Program-made: the position numbers and the translations under genes
Notes under the pieces: generated by a model
Databases searched by the model: none
Told to the model about the DNA's origin: nothing
The model's input: only the letters and a program-made list of their open reading frames with translations
Part shown: in pieces, positions 55,763-62,815 of the stretch
Numbering within the stretch: the first letter of the stretch is position 1
Layout: each line of letters opens with the position of its first letter
Source of the DNA: Pseudomonadales bacterium
GTDB taxonomy: Bacteria > Pseudomonadota > Gammaproteobacteria > Pseudomonadales > UBA7239
Direction of reading: 5' to 3'
Length of the DNA stretch: 64,000 bases
NCBI GenBank assembly: GCA_028280345.1
Contig: JANQLY010000010.1
Location: 124,001-188,000 of the forward strand

Positions 55763-55785
55763 GATTGGCGCTTAAAGCGCTGATC
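55763..55785. repeat. Imperfect palindrome
   Basis: Arms 55763-55773 and 55775-55785 pair at 9 of 11 positions around GCGCTTAAAGCGC. No T-run on either strand. It lies 56 bases upstream of the possible effector start and could be an operator or a repeat remnant. Confidence 0.4.
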
Positions 55786-55855
55786 AGAAAGGATCATAGC
55801 ACCAAAGCCTTACAGGTTTGAGCTGACGACTAGCCAAGTGAGATTTCAGTCAGGG

Positions 55856-55879
55856 GGGTGGGATATTTTTGACCCACCC
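55856..55879. repeat. Perfect 7-base inverted repeat
   Basis: GGGTGGG (55856-55862) and CCCACCC (55873-55879) flank a 10-base AT-rich loop, just downstream of the IS3-like remnant on the - strand. It may be a leftover of the element's end or a terminator. Confidence 0.4.
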
Positions 55880-55888
55880 TATTTATTA

Positions 55889-56032
55889 CTATTCTGATTT
55901 AATTTTTAATTTGTATTGGAAATCAGTGAAGCATCTGACACAAATCCACCGATATAAATCATCCGTGGCATAGCCTTCGCTAACACAGTCTCCTTCTCTC
56001 TTGAATTCTTCGCTGTATCGTTGACCGCTCAT
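55889..56032 (-). pseudogene. Degraded IS3-family OrfA (transposase) remnant
   Basis: A 47-codon frame beginning MSGQRYSEEFKREGDC, which matches the start of IS3-family OrfA proteins (M-x-x-K/Q-RYSEEFK...). The expected helix-turn-helix middle is missing and the sequence jumps to DDLYRWI, as in ...HSLYxWIK, consistent with an internal deletion. AGGTGAAG upstream is a plausible original ribosome site. No OrfB is nearby. The rest of the 389-base gap (55708-56096) holds only the two palindromes listed. Confidence 0.65.
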
Positions 56033-56096
56033 AAGCTTCACCTATAAGGTAGAAATTGTAGCTCATTAGTGTTTAGTAAAGCGGGGGAGGATCAAC

Positions 56097-56348
56097 TTAC
56101 AATTCATCATTTTCATTTAAATATTTTAGACGCCTATCTACTAGTCTATATCCACAATATGCAGCCAGCATAAACAACATGAAAAACAAACGTATAGAAA
56201 GTGACGTCCTAAAGGCACCATTCACATAATAAATGTATACTTCCTGAATCATCGCAAATGTAACTACAAATATAAAAAGAAGTGAAGAGTATTTAATATA
56301 AATCAATACAGCTTTTCTATATTTGCTATAGAAGTCACTATATTTCAT
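56097..56348 (-). CDS. Small two-helix membrane protein, possible immunity protein
   Basis: An 83-residue protein with helices at about 14-38 and 48-68 and a basic then acidic tail (DRRLKYLNENDEL). Low GC. It directly follows the Rhs C-terminal fragment (18 bases), the usual position of an immunity gene for an Rhs tip toxin. No family recognised; the immunity role is inferred from position. Confidence 0.6.
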   Translation of the reverse strand: MKYSDFYSKYRKAVLIYIKYSSLLFIFVVTFAMIQEVYIYYVNGAFRTSLSIRLFFMLFMLAAYCGYRLVDRRLKYLNENDEL

Positions 56349-56366
56349 CCTATCAATTCTCTTGGG

Positions 56367-56730
56367 CTACTCACACTCACCTCCTCCTAATCCCCCAAAG
56401 ATATTGGCAGACGTAAAAAACTGATAACACTTCCAATCTGTCCAGTCATCCGGTATATATAGACCAACCGGGTTTACAGCCACCGTCCCTCCAACCCTTG
56501 GAATCGCAACCGTACCGCTAGGCCCAAGAGTATGTTGAGCCAACCCTTTAGGGGCAACTCTCATCACCCGATTCCCTCCCACATATGCAAACGTATTCAC
56601 TCCTCGGCCAGTCCAATAGGATCAGATTGAAGATACCACCCTGTTCCCGGATCATAATCCCGAAACCAGTTCTGTTCTGGTCCCGTGATTTGCCTATTTA
56701 TTGAACAAGCCAGCCCAAATTTTTAAAAAG
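56367..56730 (-). pseudogene. Rhs repeat protein C-terminal remnant with frameshift
   Basis: On the - strand, about 40 codons encode the end of an Rhs core (QNWFRDYDPGTGWYLQSD then PIGLA). The frame then ends in a stop, while a second frame continues with NTFAYVGGNRVMRVAPKGL. Classic Rhs cores read PIGLAGGxNxFAYVxxNPxxxxDPxGL, so a single G is missing near 56604-56606. After the core is a short variable tip of about 55 residues rich in Gly and aromatic residues and ending in a Cys. Upstream Rhs sequence is gone. A stranded toxin tip is the best reading. Confidence 0.8.
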
Positions 56731-56803
56731 AACGTTGCGGCTCAGCGCGAGGCTAATTATACCCGAATCAGTCAACCACCATGGTAATAGCTAAAGCAGA
56801 TAT

Positions 56804-57094
56804 TTAAGAAAATAGCCACCCTGCAATACTAGCTATAGCTAATCCTAAAACCAAACCTGTTAAAAGGTTCCAAGCTCTGATCCTGCTTTCATACCTTCTC
56901 GCCTCTTGTTGCTCAAGAAGCCAGATCCTGGTTTGTATCACCTCCATGAATTTTGGGTTTATCCCTCTAATATTTAGACGTTCTGCCGCCGGAATCAGCT
57001 CGCTCAAATTAAGCTTGTCCAGCTCACATGTATCTCCAGTTGCAAGATAATTTTGAAAGATGGGAATTATCTCTTTACCTATAGATTTACTCAT
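56804..57094 (-). CDS. Small unknown protein with C-terminal membrane anchor
   Basis: A 96-residue protein: soluble helical N-terminal part (about 1-65, with LIPAAERLNIRGINPKFMEV) and one C-terminal membrane helix (about 72-94, LLTGLVLGLAIASIAGWLF). No family recognised. ATG chosen at 57094; a TTG at 57106 is in frame. It lies after a 68-residue gene with a 15-base gap, so the two may be co-transcribed with the CBASS operon upstream. Confidence 0.55.
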   Translation of the reverse strand: MSKSIGKEIIPIFQNYLATGDTCELDKLNLSELIPAAERLNIRGINPKFMEVIQTRIWLLEQQEARRYESRIRAWNLLTGLVLGLAIASIAGWLFS

Positions 57095-57109
57095 TAATTG
57101 TGCCAATGA

Positions 57110-57316
57110 TTAATTACTAGAAAAATCTTTATATTCACAATTGTTTAATACTAGAGCTTTACACCATTCCTTATAAGCTCCTTCTGATGAAGTGCTGAAT
57201 ATCTTTAGATCTGATGAACTTCCGTCATGAATACTGTAAGCACCAATATTTGAAACCGGCAATAATGATGCATCTGCTTCGTTAATTTCAATTGAATAAT
57301 CTATAGATTTGTTCAT
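57110..57316 (-). CDS. Small unknown soluble protein
   Basis: A 68-residue acidic protein with no membrane segment and no recognised domain (SIEINEADASLLP, AYKEWCKALVLNNCEY). AGGAAA lies 7 bases before the ATG. It begins 3 bases after the stop of the FRG pseudogene, implying shared transcription. Confidence 0.5.
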   Translation of the reverse strand: MNKSIDYSIEINEADASLLPVSNIGAYSIHDGSSSDLKIFSTSSEGAYKEWCKALVLNNCEYKDFSSN

Positions 57317-57319
57317 AAT

Positions 57320-58187
57320 TTATTTCCTATCAGGGTCATCACGATAATCATCAACAGCTGCCTTTGCAGCACCATAATAATCTGGATAAATGGTCGATCC
57401 AGTTATGCCATATTTTTTACAGAGTCTGAATAACTTGGCGCATTCTTTTACTGGTAATGTAATTTTATGCAATGGAGAAATTGGTTTATCTTCAAAAAAC
57501 ACATCTAACAATGCTGTTCCATTGAATGGTTTGTCCCTCGCATTTGTCGTCTGTCTTAATAGAGTAAAATGGCCAGACTGAGCCACTACATTGTTATTGT
57601 TAATTCCAGGAACTGAAATAAACTCCAGCTCTGAATAAAGGTTTACTTTTTGCTTTTCCAAAAACCAGATAGCCAGTCGAGAATCAGTCTGCCTAAATCT
57701 TGTCGTGCAAGAGCTTCCGATGAAGCAAAATATGCTGCAACAAATGAGCTACTCGACCAATCTAGCAATCTCGTTGGTAGTCCAGAATGTTGCGCTAATG
57801 CCATAAGTTCGAATAGGCTTTTATCTGGCCACCTTTTACCATTGAGCGTATATTGGTCAAAAGCTGCTGGGTTATTCCTATCTAGATGCTTTTCTCTAAA
57901 TTCATTTGAATCATTAGGTATTTTTAAACCAGCCCTGTCGCAATGCTCAACAAATGAGTTTATGAAAAAAATTCTCCAGCCACTTGGCTTTGTGAGTCTA
58001 TAGGCCCGCTTCCAAGGAAAATTCGACCAGGGTTGTTTGACCCTCGAAATACAGATGGCTCTAAATTCCAAGTTGAATCTGCTTGCCCTCTAAACACAAG
58101 CTCTTCATGCTCCTTATAGCCCAAGTTATTTCTTGGATCTATAAAATCCCAGAGGTCGCCCGCTGTCTCAAATTTTATTTCAGCCAT
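57320..58187 (-). pseudogene. FRG-domain protein gene with two frameshifts
   Basis: Three reading-frame pieces together form one FRG-domain protein: HEELVFRGQADSTWNLEPSV (start), LMALAQHSGLPTRLLDW then SFVAAYFAS (middle), and ISVPGINNNNVVAQSGHFT (end). Lesion one is at 57965-57971, where a run of 7 T on the coding strand should be 8. Lesion two is at 57674-57689, where an 11-base insertion duplicates CAGTC. Undoing both gives exactly 286 codons. FRG domains occur near anti-phage genes, and their biochemical activity is not established. It follows the second nucleotidyltransferase by 9 bases. A homopolymer sequencing error could explain the first lesion, not the second. Confidence 0.85.
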
Positions 58188-58196
58188 GGTTTAATG

Positions 58197-59120
58197 TCAC
58201 TTTATTTTTAAGGCTTCCTTAACACGATTCCAGGCTGTAGCAGATTTGACTGAATTCTCTGCCTCAATCATCTTATTTCTGCTTGCCTCGGTATAATATA
58301 AAAATCGCTCGAAACGTTTTCTATCTACGCTGGCAGTAACATTGCTTTCGGTGCCGGCGATATCAAGGACTCTTAAACCGCCGAATAGCGTCCAATTAAC
58401 ACCCTCAATCTCACCCCAGTCATAGGACTTATTTTTGTTATTGAGGGAGCAAATGAAATCGAAAAATATTAGAAGGCCTTCCTGCAAACTGTCTACCGAC
58501 ACTTCATCAAAAAGCCTTGCGGAAATAGTTTCAATACCAAAGGACTTTAATTGTGCTGTCGCGGGAAGATTCCCGTTCCAAAACTTGAGTAACTTAACAA
58601 TCGGTTTAAAGAGGTTTTTTTGCTCTTTATTAATTCTTGAAGCAACATCCGAATGCAGTTTTGGAGCAGACTCGATCCATGTTCCATCATGCCTATCAGG
58701 AATGACTATCATATCTGAACCATTTAACTCTATTGCCGGAACTACATCAATGTCTAGATGATTGAGATGTAACCCCACGGACCTCCGCTGTAACCTAACT
58801 CCGCTGTCCGGGTAACGTCGTTTAATTGCTCGATGGAAACTTTTGAGTAATACCTCAGGATCCGGATATTTTTCAAAAATACCTTTTTTCCATTTATCCG
58901 GGTTAATTAAAAATATAATATCAACATCATCGAGCGGGTAAATTGCTGTCTTTCGCGAATAGCTCCCACTTAAATACGAGTCCAGCACCCTAGCTTTAAA
59001 CTGCCCCGTACAAAGAATATCCCTCAAATATTTTTGGCTGCGCTTTGCACCATCAATTTGATTCCTTGTGGGCTGAACCTCAGGTAAAAAACTCTTAATT
59101 TCTTGGTCACAATTTGCCAT
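58197..59120 (-). CDS. Second CD-NTase-like nucleotidyltransferase
   Basis: A 307-residue DNA polymerase beta-fold nucleotidyltransferase. The active site is intact: GSYSRKTAIYPLDDVDII gives the Gly-Ser pair at 52-53 and metal Asp at about 65 and 67, and LDIDVVPAI gives the third Asp at about 125. A C-terminal helical domain with KSFGIETISARL follows. This is the pattern of cGAS/DncV-like cyclic nucleotide synthases. It starts 8 bases after nucC and so belongs to the CBASS operon, although such operons normally carry only one synthase. It is clearly different in sequence from the first. Confidence 0.82.
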   Translation of the reverse strand: MANCDQEIKSFLPEVQPTRNQIDGAKRSQKYLRDILCTGQFKARVLDSYLSGSYSRKTAIYPLDDVDIIFLINPDKWKKGIFEKYPDPEVLLKSFHRAIKRRYPDSGVRLQRRSVGLHLNHLDIDVVPAIELNGSDMIVIPDRHDGTWIESAPKLHSDVASRINKEQKNLFKPIVKLLKFWNGNLPATAQLKSFGIETISARLFDEVSVDSLQEGLLIFFDFICSLNNKNKSYDWGEIEGVNWTLFGGLRVLDIAGTESNVTASVDRKRFERFLYYTEASRNKMIEAENSVKSATAWNRVKEALKIK

Positions 59121-59128
59121 CAGTTTTA

Positions 59129-59845
59129 TTATTTATTCAGCCAATTGCTATAGGCCTCAATATCAATCATTGGCACTGTGGCAGATCTTTGCAGGATAGA
59201 AATAAGCTTAAATAAGAAGGCAGTGGCGGCTTTTTCTTCTGAAAATATCTCAAAATCAGTATCAAAATTGAAATATCCATGGCTTGCGATACAACCAATA
59301 TTTAATAATCCGTTATTTTTATCGGCATTTAGTTGCTTAACAAGCGGCTTACCCATCTCGGGAGTCCACTCGCTTTCCAAACACAGAATGCCTCCGATTA
59401 TCGGTATTAGTGGCTTTGGTGGGTACTCACCGCCAGCATGCGGAATAGGGAGTGACGTTCGGTGCAGTGCACGCACACTTGACACCTTGTTTTGCGCATA
59501 TTCAATCAAATCTTTATTAACTGTTTGCTTGGCTTCGAATACAGCGTAAACGCTTTCTGCCGGAACAACAATTTGGTCTTGATAATTAAAAACGAACGGC
59601 GAATATTGTCTATCAAAAATAACGACGTCTTGCTGTTCACTAAAATCCCCCTTGCTATCAACAACAAACGCATTCTCTGCTTTATATCTCTCCGGCAAAT
59701 AGGTTCTAAATAACTCAAGCCAAACTTTTTCGCTCCCGTCACCTTTCATACCTGGATGCGCAATTGTTTTACGGATAACCTCAAGAGAATGCTCTATATC
59801 CCAATGCAGGCTGTGTAGTAGCTGTGGCAGCGACCAATCGCTCAT
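59129..59845 (-). CDS. nucC: CBASS effector endonuclease NucC
   Basis: A 238-residue restriction-like nuclease. It contains LHWDIEHSLEVIRKTIAHPG, then QQDVVIFDRQYSPF and VPAESVYAVFEAKQTV. The catalytic residues fall at D73, E104 and K106, the same numbers I recall for E. coli NucC, and length is normal. NucC is known to form trimers that pair when cyclic tri-adenylate binds and then cut double-stranded DNA without specificity, killing the infected cell. Overlaps the ATPase gene by 4 bases. Confidence 0.93.
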   Translation of the reverse strand: MSDWSLPQLLHSLHWDIEHSLEVIRKTIAHPGMKGDGSEKVWLELFRTYLPERYKAENAFVVDSKGDFSEQQDVVIFDRQYSPFVFNYQDQIVVPAESVYAVFEAKQTVNKDLIEYAQNKVSSVRALHRTSLPIPHAGGEYPPKPLIPIIGGILCLESEWTPEMGKPLVKQLNADKNNGLLNIGCIASHGYFNFDTDFEIFSEEKAATAFLFKLISILQRSATVPMIDIEAYSNWLNK

Positions 59846-60780
59846 GCGGTCTGCTCCTGAAATGGTGGAGTTGGCACAATATCCCTTGCTATTTCAAGCG
59901 CACCTTCAGCTGTTATCGCCCGATCAGGGTATGCATCCAAGACAATCGCTGGCATTAATCTTTGTGTAAGATCTGAAAAGGTAAATCCGTATTCTCTTCC
60001 TAGTGTCGGCCCTGTTACCTTCACGATATCCAGAATTTGTGTTGAGCTTAAGCCAAGCTGTGTAAGCGGTTCGCTTAGGACTGCCAACCTTTGGTCATCA
60101 TTTGGTCTGGAAAACTCCAGGATATCAGCAGCTCGCCTCTTGATTGCAGGATCAAGAGCATTGATTCGGTTCGTGCACATTATTACCACAGCTGGCAGCT
60201 TAGCATTCGCTATACGATCAATCCCTCGAATAAAAGCATTAACACCCGCACGATCCTCATGGTGCATCTGAGCAGCTTCTCGAGACTGCGCTAATGCATC
60301 AGCCTCGTCAATTAACAAAATGATGCCTCCTCGAGACACACCAGATTCAGTTTTGAGCTTCTGTGCTTCTGATACCGCATGATCGAATGCGTTTGAAACT
60401 AACTGGGTCATTTCACCTACCCTCCCTTGCCCTCTGCTAGACAGACTCAAAGGCAGCAAAGAAATATCTATGTCTTCTTGTCGTGCCACAGCATCGCCTA
60501 TTGTTTCAGCCAACTCTGATTTTCCTGAACCAACATCACCTGCTAATACAATCAAAGGCGGTCTCCGTAAGATCATATTGACAATCTGAGTCGCATCAGG
60601 GTGATGCTTATTAGCCCAACTTTCTAGCCCGGATGAATTTATAAGCATCCCAAGCATCTTAGACAAACGACTAATGTGTCCATCAAGGCCAACTAGACGA
60701 GACAGCCTTTCTTGCGCCTCAAAATCGGGATAAGACATACCCCTCTCAAATAATTGACTTAATTGCGGGGTCGTACTCAT
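59842..60780 (-). CDS. cap6: TRIP13/Pch2-like AAA+ ATPase of CBASS (Cap6)
   Basis: A 312-residue AAA+ ATPase. Walker A GDVGSGKSE (about 81), Walker B LLIDEADAL (about 155-163), sensor 1 MCTNRINALD and the arginine finger region PAIKRRAADI. Of the AAA+ families it looks most like TRIP13/Pch2. In type III CBASS this enzyme unfolds the HORMA protein and so turns the synthase off. It is encoded right after the HORMA gene with overlapping ATGA and before nucC. Confidence 0.9.
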   Translation of the reverse strand: MSTTPQLSQLFERGMSYPDFEAQERLSRLVGLDGHISRLSKMLGMLINSSGLESWANKHHPDATQIVNMILRRPPLIVLAGDVGSGKSELAETIGDAVARQEDIDISLLPLSLSSRGQGRVGEMTQLVSNAFDHAVSEAQKLKTESGVSRGGIILLIDEADALAQSREAAQMHHEDRAGVNAFIRGIDRIANAKLPAVVIMCTNRINALDPAIKRRAADILEFSRPNDDQRLAVLSEPLTQLGLSSTQILDIVKVTGPTLGREYGFTFSDLTQRLMPAIVLDAYPDRAITAEGALEIARDIVPTPPFQEQTA

Positions 60781-61289
60781 TGAAAACTCCTCACAGAAGA
60801 ACGTGACAAGGCTCTACCGCCTGACGAATAAGTTTTATCGCTTTCAAGGTAGCCATTTATACCGGGCGTTTCAGCCGACCCTCTTTTAAAAGGGAGCTGA
60901 TTTTTAAATTTCTCTTTTTGATCTGAAGACAAAGAAGACCAAGCGGGCGTGTACTCAAGAAAGCTATAGAATGAAGCCCCAGCAACATTTTTGTTAGGCT
61001 TAACTTTACCCGGGTCATCATTATCTGAAATGGATAGCTCTGCTGCTGTATAAATTAATGTTGGTTCTATAAATTCGCCATCTTTTTTAAACCCATAAGA
61101 TACCTTCTTTACATAACCATGCTTTAATAGTTGAGTGAGCTCAGCTTCATAATCATTTATATCACTATCTGAAGGGTATTCATAAAAACGCTGCATTCGT
61201 TTCAAATCAGTTGCAACCTTCGCGGCTATGTACTTAGCATCTGTAAGCGTAAACGTAGTGGACTCTGCCGTAGTTAAACTGTAACTCAT
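60777..61289 (-). CDS. cap7: Bacterial HORMA-domain protein of CBASS (Cap7)
   Basis: A 170-residue protein fitting the bacterial HORMA family 1: TFTLTDAKYIAAKVATDLKR near the N terminus, DYEAELTQLLKHGYV, YEFGFKKDG-like (here SYGFKKDGEF), GASFYSFLEYTPAW, and the C-terminal TYSSGGRALSRSSVRSF safety-belt region. In type III CBASS the HORMA protein binds a phage-derived or unfolded peptide and then activates the CD-NTase. Position between the CD-NTase and the ATPase is canonical. Confidence 0.88.
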   Translation of the reverse strand: MSYSLTTAESTTFTLTDAKYIAAKVATDLKRMQRFYEYPSDSDINDYEAELTQLLKHGYVKKVSYGFKKDGEFIEPTLIYTAAELSISDNDDPGKVKPNKNVAGASFYSFLEYTPAWSSLSSDQKEKFKNQLPFKRGSAETPGINGYLESDKTYSSGGRALSRSSVRSFQ

Positions 61290-61300
61290 TAATCATCACC

Positions 61301-62266
61301 TCACACTTGGAATGTTGACCCAAACACTTTCTGCCAGTAGTAAACTGTATCTTGTTTTGTCGTAGCCTTGAGCGCGGCCTCTATAGCATCACCGGCATCA
61401 AGAGCTGCATCTACAATCATATCCACCTGCGTTCCTGTATATAGCTTCCCGACATTGTTTTCCTCATTTACTGGATCAATAATCTTTGCTGGGGTTGTAA
61501 CAGCGGAGGCACTACTAGGCGAATAATAATCATCAAAGACTATCAATTCACGCATATCAGTTTGGGCGATATAAGTGAAAAAGCTTTGAAGAGCTTCCGG
61601 ATAGTCGGAAAAAGAAACACCCCGATCCGAAAGCTTTGCGAGAATCATTTCAATCATAAAAGACTTAAAACGAAAATCATTGCGCTCGCGCTTTTCTTTC
61701 CGAGCCCAATACTTAATTAGCCTAACAACTTGACTGAAATGTTCAGGGTGAACATTTTTGCGTTTCTTAATAAATTCTAAGTGCCTAGGAATGTTCGTTG
61801 TCAAAAATGATCCATCATCCTGACTTACTAGCTCTCCATACCAATTTGGATCACCATAATAAAGGATAGGAACAATATCCACATCAAGGCCCGACCCTTT
61901 AAAAGATACAGTAATACTATAAGTTTGTGGCTTTACCTGTTCTGGAGTAAAATTCGGAAACGCTTTACTGAGGCGTTCTGCCAAGTAGTCAAGCAACTTT
62001 GGGATATCCGATGGCGCATCTGCACCACTGATATAACACGCTACATCTATATCATTAAGAGAACGGAGAGCGGTTCCTTTGGCCAAGCTCCCCGACAGCA
62101 TTATTTTTTTTAGTGAAAAGTCCGGGTGTTCCTTAACATACTTTTCAAACTTTTCACGTAAACGCCGAGTTTGCTCACGGTACTCCTTGGCTTTATCTTT
62201 GGGCAGGTTCACCTTTTCTTTTGCAAACCCGGCTATATCACTATGGTCAACGTGGAGACGTGACAT
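61301..62266 (-). CDS. CBASS cyclic oligonucleotide synthase (CD-NTase, CdnC-like)
   Basis: A 321-residue cGAS/DncV-like nucleotidyltransferase and the first gene of the operon. Active site: GSLAKGTALRSLNDIDVACY gives Gly-Ser at 59-60 and Asp 72 and 74; GLDVDIVPI gives the third Asp near 128-130. A C-terminal helical domain with FRFKSFMIEMI follows. Together with HORMA, TRIP13 and NucC it should make cyclic tri-adenylate, as in the E. coli MS115-1 system that has the same gene order. ATG chosen at 62266 with AAGAGG upstream. The exact clade and product are inferred from the neighbours. Confidence 0.9.
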   Translation of the reverse strand: MSRLHVDHSDIAGFAKEKVNLPKDKAKEYREQTRRLREKFEKYVKEHPDFSLKKIMLSGSLAKGTALRSLNDIDVACYISGADAPSDIPKLLDYLAERLSKAFPNFTPEQVKPQTYSITVSFKGSGLDVDIVPILYYGDPNWYGELVSQDDGSFLTTNIPRHLEFIKKRKNVHPEHFSQVVRLIKYWARKEKRERNDFRFKSFMIEMILAKLSDRGVSFSDYPEALQSFFTYIAQTDMRELIVFDDYYSPSSASAVTTPAKIIDPVNEENNVGKLYTGTQVDMIVDAALDAGDAIEAALKATTKQDTVYYWQKVFGSTFQV

Positions 62267-62344
62267 CACTTGTCCTCTTACTAGTTATAGTGTGTAGGTA
62301 TATTGATTGGCTGATTGTTGTGTGAGAGAAACTCTCGTGATTAA

Positions 62345-62437
62345 CAACTGTCAAAAGAAAATATTCCAACTGTTAATAGCATACCATTCTGGACTAGCCT
62401 GTCAACAGTTGCTAAAATAAATTTTAACTGGAGTTAA
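62345..62437. promoter_or_regulatory. Repeated operator-like sites between CBASS and capH
   Basis: The 175-base divergent gap carries CAACTGT three times: 62345-62351, 62367-62373, and inverted as ACAGTTG at 62405-62411; the latter two form 8-base inverted arms (CAACTGTT / AACAGTTG). A further palindrome TTAACT-GG-AGTTAA (62424-62437) overlaps the capH ribosome site. These are good candidates for CapH binding that would repress both directions. The sequence pattern is seen; the binding is inferred. Confidence 0.6.
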
Positions 62438-62441
62438 TATT

Positions 62442-62807
62442 ATGGCAGATAGAGCCGAACAGGCCCAAAAAATAAGTAATAATATCAAGAACTTAAGAGA
62501 AATAAAGGGGTGGAACCAGTCCCGCCTCGCTTCAGAAGCTCATATCAGTGGTGCCGCCCTTAGCAAAATTGAAAAAGGGGAAGGCCGTGTACCAACTATC
62601 GTCGTTCTTCGAAAGCTAGCATCGGCACTAAATGTCCAGCTTCATGAAATAACAGGCGAAGAGCCAGCTGAAAGCTCAGATGTCGATGAGCAAACTCTCG
62701 CTTTTTATCGAAGGTGGGATGTTCTTGATGATCTTTCAGAAGCAGATCAAGCCCGGCTCAAAGATATGGCTGAGCGTTTAAAAGAAATAAACCCTAAAGA
62801 CGAATAA
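62442..62807 (+). CDS. capH: XRE-family repressor, CapH-like
   Basis: A 121-residue protein with an N-terminal XRE helix-turn-helix (about 12-66: RLASEAHISGAALSKIEKG) and a charged helical C-terminal part. GGAG lies 8 bases before the ATG. It is divergent from the CBASS operon and convergent with an ImmA/IrrE-type peptidase gene. In characterised systems CapH represses the CBASS promoter and is cleaved by CapP. The pairing and position make CapH the best call; a generic phage-type repressor is the alternative. Confidence 0.8.
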   Translation: MADRAEQAQKISNNIKNLREIKGWNQSRLASEAHISGAALSKIEKGEGRVPTIVVLRKLASALNVQLHEITGEEPAESSDVDEQTLAFYRRWDVLDDLSEADQARLKDMAERLKEINPKDE

Positions 62808-62815
62808 TAGAATAC

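Noticed and set aside
62322-62334. GAGAG/CTCTC mini-hairpin near the CBASS promoter
   Set aside because: Only five bases of stem in AT-rich sequence; no T-run and no repeat elsewhere, so chance is likely.
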